Positions 39,927-50,894 of a stretch of 64,000 bases of DNA are shown here, piece after piece. The DNA lies in NCBI GenBank assembly GCA_030686995.1, contig JARVZY010002422.1:79438-143437 (forward strand). The letters are read 5' to 3'. Made by a program: the position numbers and the translations under genes. The notes beneath the pieces are model-generated. The model ran no database searches, was not told where the DNA came from, and worked only from the letters and a program-made list of their open reading frames with translations. Within the stretch, counting starts at the first letter, position 1. Each line of letters begins with the position of its first letter. This stretch comes from Artemisia argyi (lineage: Eukaryota > Streptophyta > Magnoliopsida > Asterales > Asteraceae).

Positions 39927-41789
39927 CTTTTCTTATTCTTCTTCAATCTTATTAAATACATTAGTTACAATTCTAATCACACAAACAAACTCAAATCAGC
40001 ATCAGATCTAATCTATTACACATAGTATAAGACACATAGCTAATTAAATAAGAAAAACGTAGAAGTAGATCAAGTAAGGGAAGACTTTGAGTTTGTGTTT
40101 GTTTGGTGATAGAAAAATATAGGGTTTAGAATAACGAGAGTGAGAGAAAGAGGGGAGCAGGTTGTAAGCGGGTGATTGTGAAAAATATAGGGAGGGATAT
40201 TTTGATTTTTGGGAAAATTAGAGCGGGATTTAGTGAAAATGTGGAGAGGACATACTATTAACTTTTGGAAAAAATCATCAAAATGTTTTTCATCAAAATT
40301 CAATAATTCATAAATATATTTAACATAGGTGTGTTTGGTGCGGAGCGGTGTGAAGTTTTTTGAGATAATGAGCGATGACCAATTAATATTTTAAATTTTA
40401 ATAGTCGTTTGACAAAAAAGCAGTGAGCTTTGGCTGATTTTTAGCAATGCTTGTTTAGCAAGCGGTGAGCTATGGCTACTGCTCATAGCTCACAACACAG
40501 TTACTGCTCACTGCTACTTTTAACAAATACACCATAAATCTTTGTTTTTATATAAAAAAAGAAAAAATAAATCCTAAACTAATTAGTGTCATATAAACGT
40601 GATTCGTGATTGAAGAACGCGTGCGTTAACTTATTATAAGCACTTGTTTGTGTAAATCTAATAAGTAAGTCTAGCCCAGTGTTTCATAATTTTAAGCTTA
40701 TGGTTATAAGTATCACCATTATCGAAATCAAAAATGAGGCTTTCATATTCGGTTATTTGAGTTTAAGGTAAAGAGACAAACGAAAACAAAAGCTTGACAT
40801 GGGAAAAGTGAGATTATTTGTCTTAAGTCATCAAGGCACAAACGAACATAAACAAGCTAAAGTGAACAAACCGACTAAATTGAACAAACAAACAAACAAA
40901 ACATAATTATAAAACGCACGGATACAAAGAAAAGCTACGCATGACTAATGCAATGAAATTTCCCATGTCTTCAAGGTATAGTGGGTCGATAGACTAATCT
41001 GATCAACTTTCTTAATTCTTATCTTGAATGGAATTGTTGTGTAAAGTAGAGTGCATTGAATGGCTATATGCCTATATGGAACTTTCTTATTATTATCTCG
41101 AATGGAAGTGGTGCGTAGAGTATAGTGAACGGAATTGGCTATAGGCGTCACGACTTATTATATATGGCAAGAACGTCGGTAATCCTTTAGTGATAATGAG
41201 AGATAACAAATGAATAACCTTATGCCGGTAATTAACAATGGATCTTCGATGCTCGATGATCCATCGATTTTCAAGACGTAATACTGACGGTATCTCCCAT
41301 CCGTCATTAGGCCGTCAAAGATCCATCGATATTGGGTGACTTATTGCTAATGGAATTTATATGTCGGTAATCTGTCAGAAATCTACTGGCATTCCGTCTG
41401 CAACAGTCTCGGTCAGTAATCTCCAACGGATTTGTTTCCATCAGTAAATCCGTCACCGTTGCCCTATTTTCTAGTATTGAAGTTCGCACCATTCTAAAAC
41501 GAGCATCTAAGTGAAGGACACGCCCTGCCAGGTAACCTGAACATAGATGACATGATCAATCATTTGTTAATCCATTTTCGTATATATAATATGAATATTT
41601 TTAACTTGACCTTAAAGGAGAAAATGCTTATTTAAGAAACAACAAAGCTAACTCACCAAAAATTAAAAGGCGGCGCATTTCAAGTAATGTCGTAGATGGT
41701 AATTCGATATATCAATTAATTATATAATTTAAAAGCTAATGACGAATGGCTATTGAATATTAGAGTAAACTGGGTTAGTTTTTTTTTTT
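39927..41789. other. CACTA interior right of the DnaJ exon
   Basis: Sequence just right of the exon may be the captured DnaJ promoter and leader (inference). From about 41160 to 41480 the phrases GGTAATC and CCGTCA recur and end at TTTTCTAGTA, which may be the end of another decayed CACTA-type element. No intact gene is seen. Confidence 0.35.
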
Positions 41790-42277
41790 TAAGATGTTCC
41801 AAATACAAAAGAGCTAGAAATAGTTTATTAAAATCACCCCAAATACATTTGTATTTTTCATAACCTATAAAAACCGTTCCAAATACATAAGTATTTGGCA
41901 CCAAAATTAAATAAGTTCCAAATAAATATAGGTATTTGGCACCGTTCGTACCAACTGTTCCAGATACATGAGTATTTGGCACCAACCGTAGATAGTGTTC
42001 CAAATACATATATAAATTTGGCACCGTTGGTACCAACTGTCCCAAATACATAAATATTTGGCACTAGTCACTCAAATCGTTCCAAATACACATGTATTTG
42101 TCACCATTAATAGAAAATGTTCCAAACGCATACGTATTTGGAACAGTTTCTTAATAGTCGTCTCAAATACATACTTTTTTGTCACAGTGACCCAACAAGT
42201 GCCAAATACGTGTATTTGGCACGATTCTTTGACCGTTCCAAAAAGTTTCGTCCCAAAAACCCCCTTTTCTTGTAGTG
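41790..42277. repeat. Right subterminal region and terminus of the CACTA element
   Basis: Repeats of 'TTCCAAATACATAxGTATTTGGCACC' type, alternating orientation every 50-60 bp, run to the terminal TTTTCTTGTAGTG. Frames such as 41716-42051 and 41858-42064 are translations of this repeat. Confidence 0.85.
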
Positions 42278-42280
42278 TAA
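42278..42280. repeat. Right target-site duplication of the CACTA element (TAA)
   Basis: TAA, identical to 29167-29169. Confidence 0.85.
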
Positions 42281-42956
42281 AACCTCTTAAAAGATTTGAT
42301 TTCACATTATGAATGTTCTCTTATTATATATAAAAGACATGTCATCTTTATTTTTGCGCAATACTACGATAATAAGGGATAATCACAAAAACCTACAATG
42401 CACAACAAATACCAAAAAAATTAATTTGCTATATTGCACTATAATTATCAAACCAAAATAATGTGTACATTTGATATTGAACAATACAAAATTACAATAG
42501 TAGCACAAAAGCTATGCATATTTGATCAATTTACAACAACAAAAAAGGGCAAACAAACTTTTTGTCATCCCTTTCTTGGTATCACGGACAACTATTCACT
42601 ATGGCCGCAACACCGATTTAGTTATGTCCAAATTAAAATTAGAATAAAGTACGATTGGTATGCAAGTTGTAAATTAATACGGAGTATTATGTTAACCGAA
42701 AGTCAATAACCAAACACAGTTTACGTTTGTGGATTCATTGAAAATTGACAATAGCGTCTAATTTGATCTACTTGAAATTTGACTATCGTAACTTACAGAA
42801 AAAGATCCAACAACTCATCTGTATAGGTGAACCTTTTATCATTTTTAATGACTGAACATGAAAGATAATTTTCTAAATATAAGGTAGAACAATATGTTCA
42901 AAGTTGAAACTCAGGGTACAAAGCTCATATTAACATTCTGTATCACAAACTTAATT

Positions 42957-43190
42957 ATTTCTTACAACATTCTCCTAACATGTCACCATCTGTTGTGGGA
43001 GCACCATCAAACTCCTGATTCCGTTTATCAACTTCTGCAATCATATGAGAAAGCAAATCTTAAGTAGGAGTAGCGGTTCCATCAGCAAGGTCTTTTCTCC
43101 TTTGCGCTATTATCCCATTAATGACTTCTCTAATCTTGTTTGAAGCCTTAAGCAAATGTGTACTTTGCAACAAATGGGCAAACTTCACCC
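42957..43190 (-). pseudogene. Cytochrome P450 exon fragment (CYP85 clan, CYP716-like)
   Basis: After an acceptor (TTGCAG, 43190) the frame gives KASNKIREVINGIIAQRRKD and then LADGTATPT. A stop (TAA where CAA is expected) follows, then DLLSHMI. This order, a basic helix, QR(K/R) and ADG..TPTQDLLSHM(L), is characteristic of the region before the I helix in CYP85-clan P450s such as CYP716 triterpene oxidases. The heme-binding, I-helix and ExxR parts are absent. It lies in Helitron-2 with other unrelated exons on the same strand. Subfamily assignment is tentative. Confidence 0.5.
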
Positions 43191-43721
43191 TGCAACAGTT
43201 ATGACACATTACATAAGAAGAAAAATAGATTAATGTGATGGTATTCGACTTCCCATGACCCATTACGTATGTACGTATATCATGGGTCAGTAAGTGACTA
43301 TTAATATGGGTTCAGTCACATATATAAGAGGTTATTTAGTCACAAAAAACAGCATATTTAAACGTAATTTTAAACGCTAACTCAGAATCCAATAATCCCC
43401 CAGATGTTGTCTCAACTCAGAATCCATATCCAATATATAATTCTTAACAGCATGCACTCTCTTTCAGTTAACTTATATACCAATAAGAACAATTTCAGAT
43501 AAAGTGTATATATAAAGAAAGTATATATGTCAAGCCTGCTTTCTTTTTTCCATATTACCAAACGCTCTACAAACATGTTTTGTGACTTAAGTAAACAATC
43601 TCCAATGTTTAAAGTTATACTATCTGCTTTAAGCACCTATGTCGTGTTACAGAAACATTGGACTCAATCTCCAATGTCTCAAGTTACAGAAACAATCAAG
43701 AGATCACATCTAACCTCTTTC

Positions 43722-43889
43722 AACAACGAAGATTGATTCCAATCATCATCTTCACCATCATTGGATTCAACATCGATCACACGGTTTTTAGAGAAGCTTC
43801 TGCTCATAGATGCCCTACCAAGCACACTCCTAACTTCATTAGCAGCGACCGGGATCTCCAACAGCAAAGGCCTAATCACCAACCCACTG
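43722..43889 (-). pseudogene. Unidentified captured exon
   Basis: Following an acceptor-like TTTTTGCAG, an open frame reads IRPLLLEIPVAANEVRSVLG and continues into a Ser-rich then acidic stretch (ESNDGEDDDW). The splice context and biased composition suggest a genuine host exon carried by Helitron-2. I cannot name the gene. Confidence 0.35.
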
Positions 43890-44288
43890 CAAAAATTTAA
43901 CAAACATATCACATGCCGGATAAAACACATTATTATATAGTTATAACTTCATTGCACATGATACTATATTATAAATGTCAAATTTGATTTTCCAAACACA
44001 GTCTCACACACTGGGTGTATTCGGGATTGCATTTGCAAAACGGAATCCCAGTTAATCCAACCCATTTTTTTTCCAACAATTGGTTGCTTAAGACTTTCTA
44101 TCTATGCAATAGCATAGTACACTTTCAACTAACCTTGGTATCCGTCTCCATCTTAACAACATTCCTTCTTGTACCCGCCAGCACCATTGTCACAAGGATT
44201 TTGCAATAATGTTTCGGAAGCAAAGAGTAAACCATATCCTTCCTTGAGTTTCACTTGTGTTGTTAAACAACAAACCTACACTTGACTG

Positions 44289-44625
44289 TTAAATTAGATA
44301 TGGATTTACATCAAAACTTAAATAGTAACAGTAGGAATGACACATTGACAAACACAAATCCATTCCAGCATAGAAGACATTGGTTTCACAAACACTACCC
44401 ACCGTAAAATCAAGCACCACTGGGCCCGAAACAGCGGCTGAATAGATCATCACCATAGTGTCATTATAAATTGAGAATAAAACTTTACCAGCTTTTTTTT
44501 CTTGGTTTGCAGACATGGTTTTTAATGCCATAAATACATACATAGTTCATACCAGGCTGCGGGCAAAAAGTCGCAGGATCACAGACAATGCCTGTAGTAA
44601 AAGCAAATAACTTCGGTCCAAGCTC
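44289..44625 (-). pseudogene. Unidentified captured exon(s)
   Basis: An acceptor (ATTGCAG) at about 44627 opens a long frame that begins GELGPKLFAFTTGIVCDPAT and passes through KKAGKVLFSIYNDTMVMIYS. It stays open for over 300 bases to 44289. The length and splice context support a real exon origin. I recognise no family, and the 3' part may be read-through of intron. Confidence 0.35.
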
Positions 44626-44956
44626 TCCGCCTGCAATCATTGGAGAAAACTGTCAGTATACACGTACGGAATATACGCTAAAGTAGCAGGTGCTGCCATC
44701 ATATTATGAATAGGCTGATAATATAATATCTTCACTCTCGAACGGCTATTATATAAGCTTACGAAACCAAAGAATACACTGGAAAAAAATATATAAAAAC
44801 TCTCACCAAAGTATTCGAAATCACGATTGACACCATCCTGTGTATTTTCACCTTCGGGAAAAAAGGGTCAAAGATCAATATCTGATGGAATCCTATTGAA
44901 CCCACCATTATCAGGTTATGCTAAAACCAAAGAAAATTTGTTTGCCTCGTGTATTT

Positions 44957-45570
44957 CGCAGTCTTCAAAAGCTCAAGACCTTCTTTGTTTTCCTACTTAC
45001 AAATAAAAATGAAATTCTTTAATAAATCAACCAAGTACGATACTGAACTTTGATTATAAGAATATATTGTGAAGAAGAGACGGATCTGAATGTTTGGAGC
45101 AAAACCACCTTCATTGCCAACATTTGTGGCATCCTGGCCGTGTTTCTTCTTGATCACAGACTTTAAGGTGTGATACCTGACCCAACAATTATGACAGACA
45201 TCTGGGTCACACTCACGACCTGCAACACGGCATTGGCATTGGTGGCATCTGCATTGAGACTTAGTACAGTGACACCCCTTATACTGGTTCCTACAGCTTT
45301 TCGGGCACCTAAAATATCATATTATGTATATATTTATCAGTGAAAATAAATATAAATGCCATTATAATGTACATTTTCTAATATAAGTTACATACCCGCA
45401 ATACTTCACAGCAGTTGGAACTCTTTAAGCAATGGCAGGCCTTTCCACAACCAGACTTGCAGTCACATGGATTATATTGCTTGATAGTCCGGTTCTCGTT
45501 AGTACTTCCTCTCGATGTTGGTCGACGTGCAACATACTTTCCAAAATGGTTTTGTCTCTTGGCTTTATTC
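44957..45570 (-). pseudogene. Chimeric fragment: E(z)-type CXC domain fused in frame to enolase
   Basis: On minus, a first exon (about 45570-45396) has a basic stretch and then QYNPCDCKSGCGKACHCLKS, ending near a GT donor at 45395. The next exon (45308 onward) reads [14 protein letters not shown], and then [11 protein letters not shown]. This is the cysteine-rich CXC domain of plant Enhancer-of-zeste histone methyltransferases (CLF/SWN type). With no break in frame it continues [20 protein letters not shown] and EGGFAPNIQ, which is enolase. After an intron-like gap, ENKEGLELLKTA at 44992-44957 is the next enolase segment. A 2-base deletion near 45405 shifts the first exon, and the enolase intron donor is AT instead of GT. 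No SET domain and no complete enolase is present. Confidence 0.8.
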
Positions 45571-45885
45571 TTTCGCTAAGATGATGATTGTGGCTCCTAA
45601 CACCACAGACACATAGTAAAACAAAATGCAATTAAACGACTATCGTCTTTCTAAATAAATAACTATAATGTGCTCATTCTATGAATTGATTAATTAGAAG
45701 AGAATATTTTCACTAAAACCTCATGTTCATTCATAGGACATGTAGCAGATGGTCCTGCTTGGCCAGCATGCATACACTTGTACACTTGTATGCAAGTCTT
45801 GAGTCCAGGAAGAGTCTCTTTCGCCATGAGGCTTCACGTCCATATGCCATGCATACACAACTTTCCCTAACCTATGATAAAGAAG

Positions 45886-45998
45886 GATGTGCCACCCATA
45901 TCAAACCCAATTAAGGGTTTCTCTGTCTCAACCTCGAAAAGGGTCTGCGAGTACATGATGACACCACCTGTAGGACCCGACAACACGGCTTTATGACC
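45886..45998 (-). pseudogene. 5-oxoprolinase fragment
   Basis: The frame contains [20 protein letters not shown], then [15 protein letters not shown]. This matches the hydantoinase-A-type nucleotide-binding core of plant 5-oxoprolinase (OXP1), the ATP-dependent enzyme that opens 5-oxoproline in glutathione turnover. The usual TDVSRY after GGTS is replaced by unrelated sequence, so the capture ends there. The fragment is about 38 residues of a protein of well over 1000. It shares strand and host (Helitron-2) with the E(z)-enolase chimera about 300 bp away. Confidence 0.8.
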
Positions 45999-48606
45999 TG
46001 AAAATCTACTTTCAGAACTGGTAAAATAGTAATTAAAAGTAGCAAAAAGTGCATGTTCAATACACATGAAACTCGTAGCCATTCTATTTAAAAATTAACA
46101 GGTACAAAAATGATTCACTCTTGTTAGCATAAATGAGAGTTGATACTATTTTTGAAAAGAAGTTTGCCAAAAAGTGTTTCGGGTCGACCCAACCTTTATC
46201 ATTATTGATCGTTTTGATCCATTACTCAAACTACCCGACCCACCCATTATTTCTACCTATAAACTAAACCCTCTGAATTTTACAGGTACGACAATTCTTT
46301 CTGCTGTAAAAAGCATAGTTAATCGAAACACCAAAGTAGTCTACAAAAAGAATCCAGACAAAGAGTATTTTAAGTCCAACACTTTTAATTACACTATAGT
46401 CGTGGTAGGAGAGCCACCGTACGCTGACTTTTTTCACATATAAAAATAGAATCTAACATGTTCAATACTTCAATTGCAGAAAATATTGATCATAAATTCG
46501 TAGTAAAGAATAATGGACTAACATTTTCCTATTATATATATATATATATATAATTGATACGACCCGTTAAGGTTATATAATATATATATGGTATGATGAC
46601 CAGTGGCTGAACTCAACAAATTACATCAAGTTTATGGCTGTGGCAGAATGCCAGAATGTGTGGGAGCTAGTGTTAGAGAAGAGATGAACTCATGAAAGTG
46701 TAGCTGTAGTGTTAGTTTGAAATTTTTTTTAAACAAATAAGAGGGCGAAAATTCCCGCTCATATTTTTGGAGAATTAGACCAGGTCTTTAGCTTAAGACA
46801 GGTCTGCTTTAATTAATAAATAGAAGCCGAGTTTCAAAGTTTGTACCGGTCTATATTAGATTTTTTATAGACGTGTTCTCAGTTTCAAATCAGTTCTCTA
46901 TTTGTTACTTTCATTAATACCAGGTTTTTTCATTTAAACGGGTCTTTATACTTTGTGGCGGGTAAACAAACATTTTTTCTAGACTCAACCGGCAGTGTCG
47001 GGCTTGACACCCTCTTTACATTGGCCAATCTGAATAAAAATGCAGAAAACGGCATGCCAATATTTAAGGATAAGTTTTGCACCTCATTTGCACTCGGCCA
47101 AAGTCCTCCATGTAATTCAGAATTCTCCCATGTCAAATTTCTAGACTACAATCAACAAAATCTGAATTAGAGGTGATACTAATTAACTTAAAATCAGGTC
47201 AAGCTGGGTTGTACATTATATAACCTGATATCTGCAATGTGGTTGTGCTATTGCTAGAATTCAAGCTGTTCATGGGGTTCATATTCTAATTCATCTGACC
47301 TTGTGACTGCATATAACCATGTAAACATCCCAATTAAGATATTACATCTGTGATGTTCAAGTTGATCATAATAAAAACAAATATTAATACCGATATAATA
47401 TAATAGCTTGCGAATGTAAAATATAGAAAGTGAGAGAAGCTGTCAAGCCTTTTCCTAAAATGTCTTTACAAAACAATGTATCCATAGCAATCCCTTCTCA
47501 CCCCGTATAAGTGTCCATGGTAGATTTAACATTTTTACAGCTCTCAACGACGTTAAAATCGTTCATGAAAAGGTAGGGAATTTCCCTGCAAATATAAATA
47601 AACCCATTCATTTGTTTATTAAAATCCTCACCACATGATCAGTTTCTACTTGTGTACATATTTATGGTAAATGAATGGATGATAAAGAGAAGAATATGGG
47701 AATAACTAAAGCCAGAATGGTTACCTTGAAAGCACAAAGCAAAAGAGTGTTGTTTCTTTTAATCTTCTGGCCTGTCTTCCAAAACTCAACACACAAAATA
47801 GTTTATTGAAAATTTAAAGTACATAAAGATTTAGCCTAACATGTACGTATAAAATAACAAACAAAATAATAATTATCTAAAGGTTTAAACACAATGAAAA
47901 ATCAAATCCCTTCATGTGCATAAAAATCTTCAGCCTTTGTCCTCTAAGCTCATTCTGGTTTATCTCGTCCACAATGCTTCTGAATTGGTTTTCATGTAGA
48001 AGTGGTCCAGAGATTCGAAAGCAATCATTGAAACGACACAATAACAAATCAATATCACAGTAGATGAATAACAAAAACATGATCAGTACAGAATTGGTTC
48101 AAACATGCAGCCAATAGCTACTCTATTAACCCATCGTTAAAAACACAACCATTATCAGTTAACACCCTTAAATCAATTGCAAAAGGCAAACGTGTGGATT
48201 GTACTTGCTGTTGAGCTGCACTCGTATGTTCAAACAATCCAAATCTCCTTACTCGACCTCATGCCTAATTGCATATATTTATAACGTAATAGATTGACAT
48301 AATGGCAGATAAACCTAAACGTAAAAAAAATAATAAAAAATAAAAACCTGTAAATATTCTAAGTGACCTCGTGAGTATTTTATCAACATCATATTATGTT
48401 GAACCTGCAAAAAAAAGAAAAAAGGAGATGGAAAGAGACCTAAACGTATAATGATGTTCATGGAGAGAATTTTGATGATTAGGGTTTCTGAAAAAAAATA
48501 TACGTGTGTTTTTTTAATAATAGATAATTTGTTAATTTTATATAATTAAGGAATGGATATTTTTAGGTTTATAGATTTGGTTTTGCAAAATATAATCCAA
48601 AAAGTG
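45999..48606. other. Helitron-2 5' body with weak exon-like pieces
   Basis: Several short frames with splice-like borders appear on minus. One at about 47505-47590 reads EIPYLFMNDFNVVESCKN. One at about 47905-48055 reads RISGPLLHENQFRSIVDEIN. A 57-base piece at about 48351-48407 is bounded by TTTGCAG and GT. None is assigned to a gene. A short (TA)n tract lies at 46534-46552. Confidence 0.35.
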
Positions 48607-48666
48607 TGTTGGTCTAGTGGTTATCATGTTTGTTTGCGGACAAATGGACCTAGGTTCGATTCTTGT
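48607..48666 (+). repeat. tRNA-like (SINE-type) promoter segment
   Basis: TGGTCTAGTGG (48610-48620) fits a Pol III A box and GGTTCGATTCT (48653-48663) fits a B box, 32 bases apart. No acceptor stem pairs around them, so it is not a tRNA gene. It looks like the head of a tRNA-derived SINE, or a tRNA pseudogene, lying near the 5' end of Helitron-2. Confidence 0.5.
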
Positions 48667-48879
48667 AAAGCCTAAATTTTTAATTTTAATAAATCCGAAT
48701 TTTACACAAAAATCAATTAAATCAAATAAATGCCATCTGAAATTTTAACAAAACTTAAAAAAATTATAAAAATTGCTTACATGGACAGAATGTGATGACA
48801 TGGCTGCTAATAACAATTACTGGGCAATGAGGTGGCGTTTTCTTGAATTATCTACGTGTAACGCCTCCTGTTATATATA

Positions 48880-48885
<6 letters not shown>

Positions 48886-48970
<85 letters not shown>

Positions 48971-49481
48971 ATCGTAAGTCATAAACCATATCAGATAAAT
49001 ATTAATTAGGAAATTGATTTGAATCATGTAATTTATTCATATACTTATAAAATTATCAAGTATATGTAAGCATGTATCTCCCCCAATGAGTTAAAAACAA
49101 GTATTGAAAATGGGGCTATGACTCACCTTGATTGATACGGGAATGATGAAAAGTAAAGTAGGATGAGATTACGAAAATGATTATGGAAACGTCTTTGATA
49201 CGGAACCTGATAAATAAATTTATCTGAGAATTTAACCAAATACTATTTGGTAAACGAATAACGATAAATCGTTAAGATGAAAAGATAATATGCGAATAGA
49301 ATTATTATGTTTATAATAATATGATGAAATATACTATTATTTCTAATGTTTTTCCTTTTTAACCATGATGATAACAATACGTAATGATAATTAGTTAAAA
49401 AGTCGTTATATATATTATTAACGTAAAATATATAATATATAAATAAAATGTAATAAAAATGCATATGACGTGATGGGTGAC
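48886..49481 (-). repeat. LARD-2 5' LTR, third piece
   Basis: It starts in the (TA)n tract and matches 15184-15754 of the 3' LTR closely. It stops at GTGAC (49477-49481), where the Athila-like element begins. GTGAC should recur at that element's far end, outside the window. Confidence 0.85.
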
Positions 49482-50894
49482 TGATGCGTGGGAATCGCAA
49501 CAGGCTTTACCTCTCGAGGGATCTCGAGAAGCTTACAACTCCCACCAGGCAGTGTACCTGATCGTTGTAGTATAGTATAGTGACAAGTACCGGGGGATTG
49601 ATCGTTCAGCTTGGGAATAGTGTCGCTAGGATTAGAAAGCCTAAATTACTAGTTCTAAAGATGAGAGATGATTATTTTTGTCTTTTTATATTTTTTTATG
49701 AAAGCAAGTAAAATCTCGGGTTTTGAAAGAGTGGGCGGAATTAGTTGCTATTCAACTAACCCAAAACTAAGATGCAATCAAAATAAAAAACTAAAAATGA
49801 AAATAAACTAATTAAACTAAGGTTGTGAGCAGTAATTGGAGAAAATGTATTTACTTAGACTTCACTACTCCCTAGATATCTTTTACATGTTAATTACTTG
49901 TTATAATTGCATGGATGACGGATCGTATTCTTTAATACCATTCATGGGGTGGCATACATAACTCCCCAATTCTATGAGCTCTTATCTCCTCCTACACCAT
50001 GACCCAGCACAACTATAGGGATTGTAAACAGTGGCTCATGCATTAAATACAACCAATAAAGACCTAGTACGCCTCAGTTCATGTTTCTTAAGACGTTCAA
50101 GCATGTTACCATTTGGAGATCTGCCAGTTTTCTTAAGCCTAACATATAAAATCATTCATCCAAGAACAAGAATAAACAAGTAATCAACACATAATCAATA
50201 TCTAGGTTTCATTAGATCTAAGCAAACACAAAGGAGATCTAGCCTAGCATAATGGAATTGAAACAAGAACAAGATATAGACAACCAACACATAGACATAT
50301 TGATTGAATTAGAAGAACACTTATCTCAATTACAATGCAAGGTATCAAGGGTTTGGAACCCTTGAAAAACCTGTAAAAGTTGCACCAAATTCGTCTTTAG
50401 GGTTTCTCCAAAACTTCTCCTTTTTTAATGTAAAAACTAGAAAACTATATATAGGAAAACTGGGCTGACGGCGTCAAGACAACCATGTGACGCCGTCACC
50501 TCGCCGTCAAATACTTCCTCGGACGGCCTTGATCTACTTATGACGGCCTGTGTGACGCCGTCACCAACCACGGTATTTTTGATTCTTGGCCTTTTGACAC
50601 CGTCAGGATGACTTTTGACGCCGTCATCAACTACGGTATTTTATTCTTGATGTCTGACGCCATCAGGGTGTAACTCTTGACGCCGTCACCTAGTGTTTCC
50701 AGCAAGAAAAATTGATACTTTGTCGTTTTCTTCACTTTTATGCTCCAAAAACGTCCAAAATGGCTTCTTTTCCAGAATTTACTCTCCAAGTACCTAAAAT
50801 CACAAAAGGAACGATTTAGGGCAATATTTGATCAAATAAAGTCGGATTCGGGCTTAAATGACCTCCTAAAAACGGATCATTTTTCGCCTCATCA
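49482..50894 (-). repeat. Athila-like LTR A
   Basis: 1413 bp, TGATG to CATCA on plus. A TATATATA at 50446-50453 and a cluster of TGACGCCGTCA-type palindromes at 50466-50688 form the presumed U3 promoter on minus. Confidence 0.9.

Larger units (their letters stand above)
29170..42277. mobile_element. Non-autonomous CACTA (En/Spm) transposon, 13.1 kb
   Basis: The termini CACTACAAGAAAA (29170) and TTTTCTTGTAGTG (ending 42277) are perfect 13-bp inverted repeats flanked by TAA duplications. Subterminal regions carry many copies of a TTTGGCACGG-type motif in both orientations (29185-29700 and 41850-42240), as expected for transposase-binding subterminal repeats. No TNP2-type transposase is visible. 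The interior holds a 1164 bp tandem array, a hAT MITE, a 430 bp duplication and a captured DnaJ exon. Confidence 0.9.
26365..48885 (-). mobile_element. Helitron-2, large gene-fragment-carrying Helitron with nested CACTA
   Basis: The 3' end on minus is textbook: perfect hairpin, TTTGAAAT, CTAG, then T at 26364. The interrupted (TA)n tract and LTR resume at about 48886, matching 15184-15300 of the other LTR. The 5' side (AACAGGAGGCG, CGCCACCTC) resembles Helitron 5' regions, but the terminal TC is not visible, perhaps lost to TA-tract slippage, so this end is approximate. Gross length is 22.5 kb; without the CACTA it is about 9.4 kb. It holds exon pieces of several unrelated genes and no Rep/helicase, so it is a non-autonomous, gene-capturing Helitron. 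Confidence 0.75.
14376..49481 (-). mobile_element. LARD-2: large-LTR, non-autonomous gypsy-like element with nested insertions
   Basis: This is a minus-strand relative of LARD-1. Its 3' LTR occupies 14376-17902 and its internal domain 17903-21910. Its 5' LTR survives in three pieces: 21911-22086, 25378-26364 and 48886-49481. Helitron-1 and Helitron-2 separate the pieces, and the Athila-like array at 49482 interrupts the rest. About 2.2 kb of the 5' LTR should lie beyond the window, since the next bases expected (GTAAAAATAG) follow GTGAC at about 15750 in the 3' LTR. The two LTRs are very similar to each other but clearly diverged from LARD-1, so the two are separate subfamilies. Confidence 0.85.

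Noticed and set aside
41160..41480. Second CACTA-like element with TTTTCTAGTA end
   Set aside because: The terminal CACTA is mutated, no partner terminus is visible, and the repeated phrases are too few to define boundaries.
48607..48666. Functional tRNA gene
   Set aside because: A and B boxes fit, but there is no acceptor stem, no anticodon arm can be drawn, and no terminator is placed correctly.
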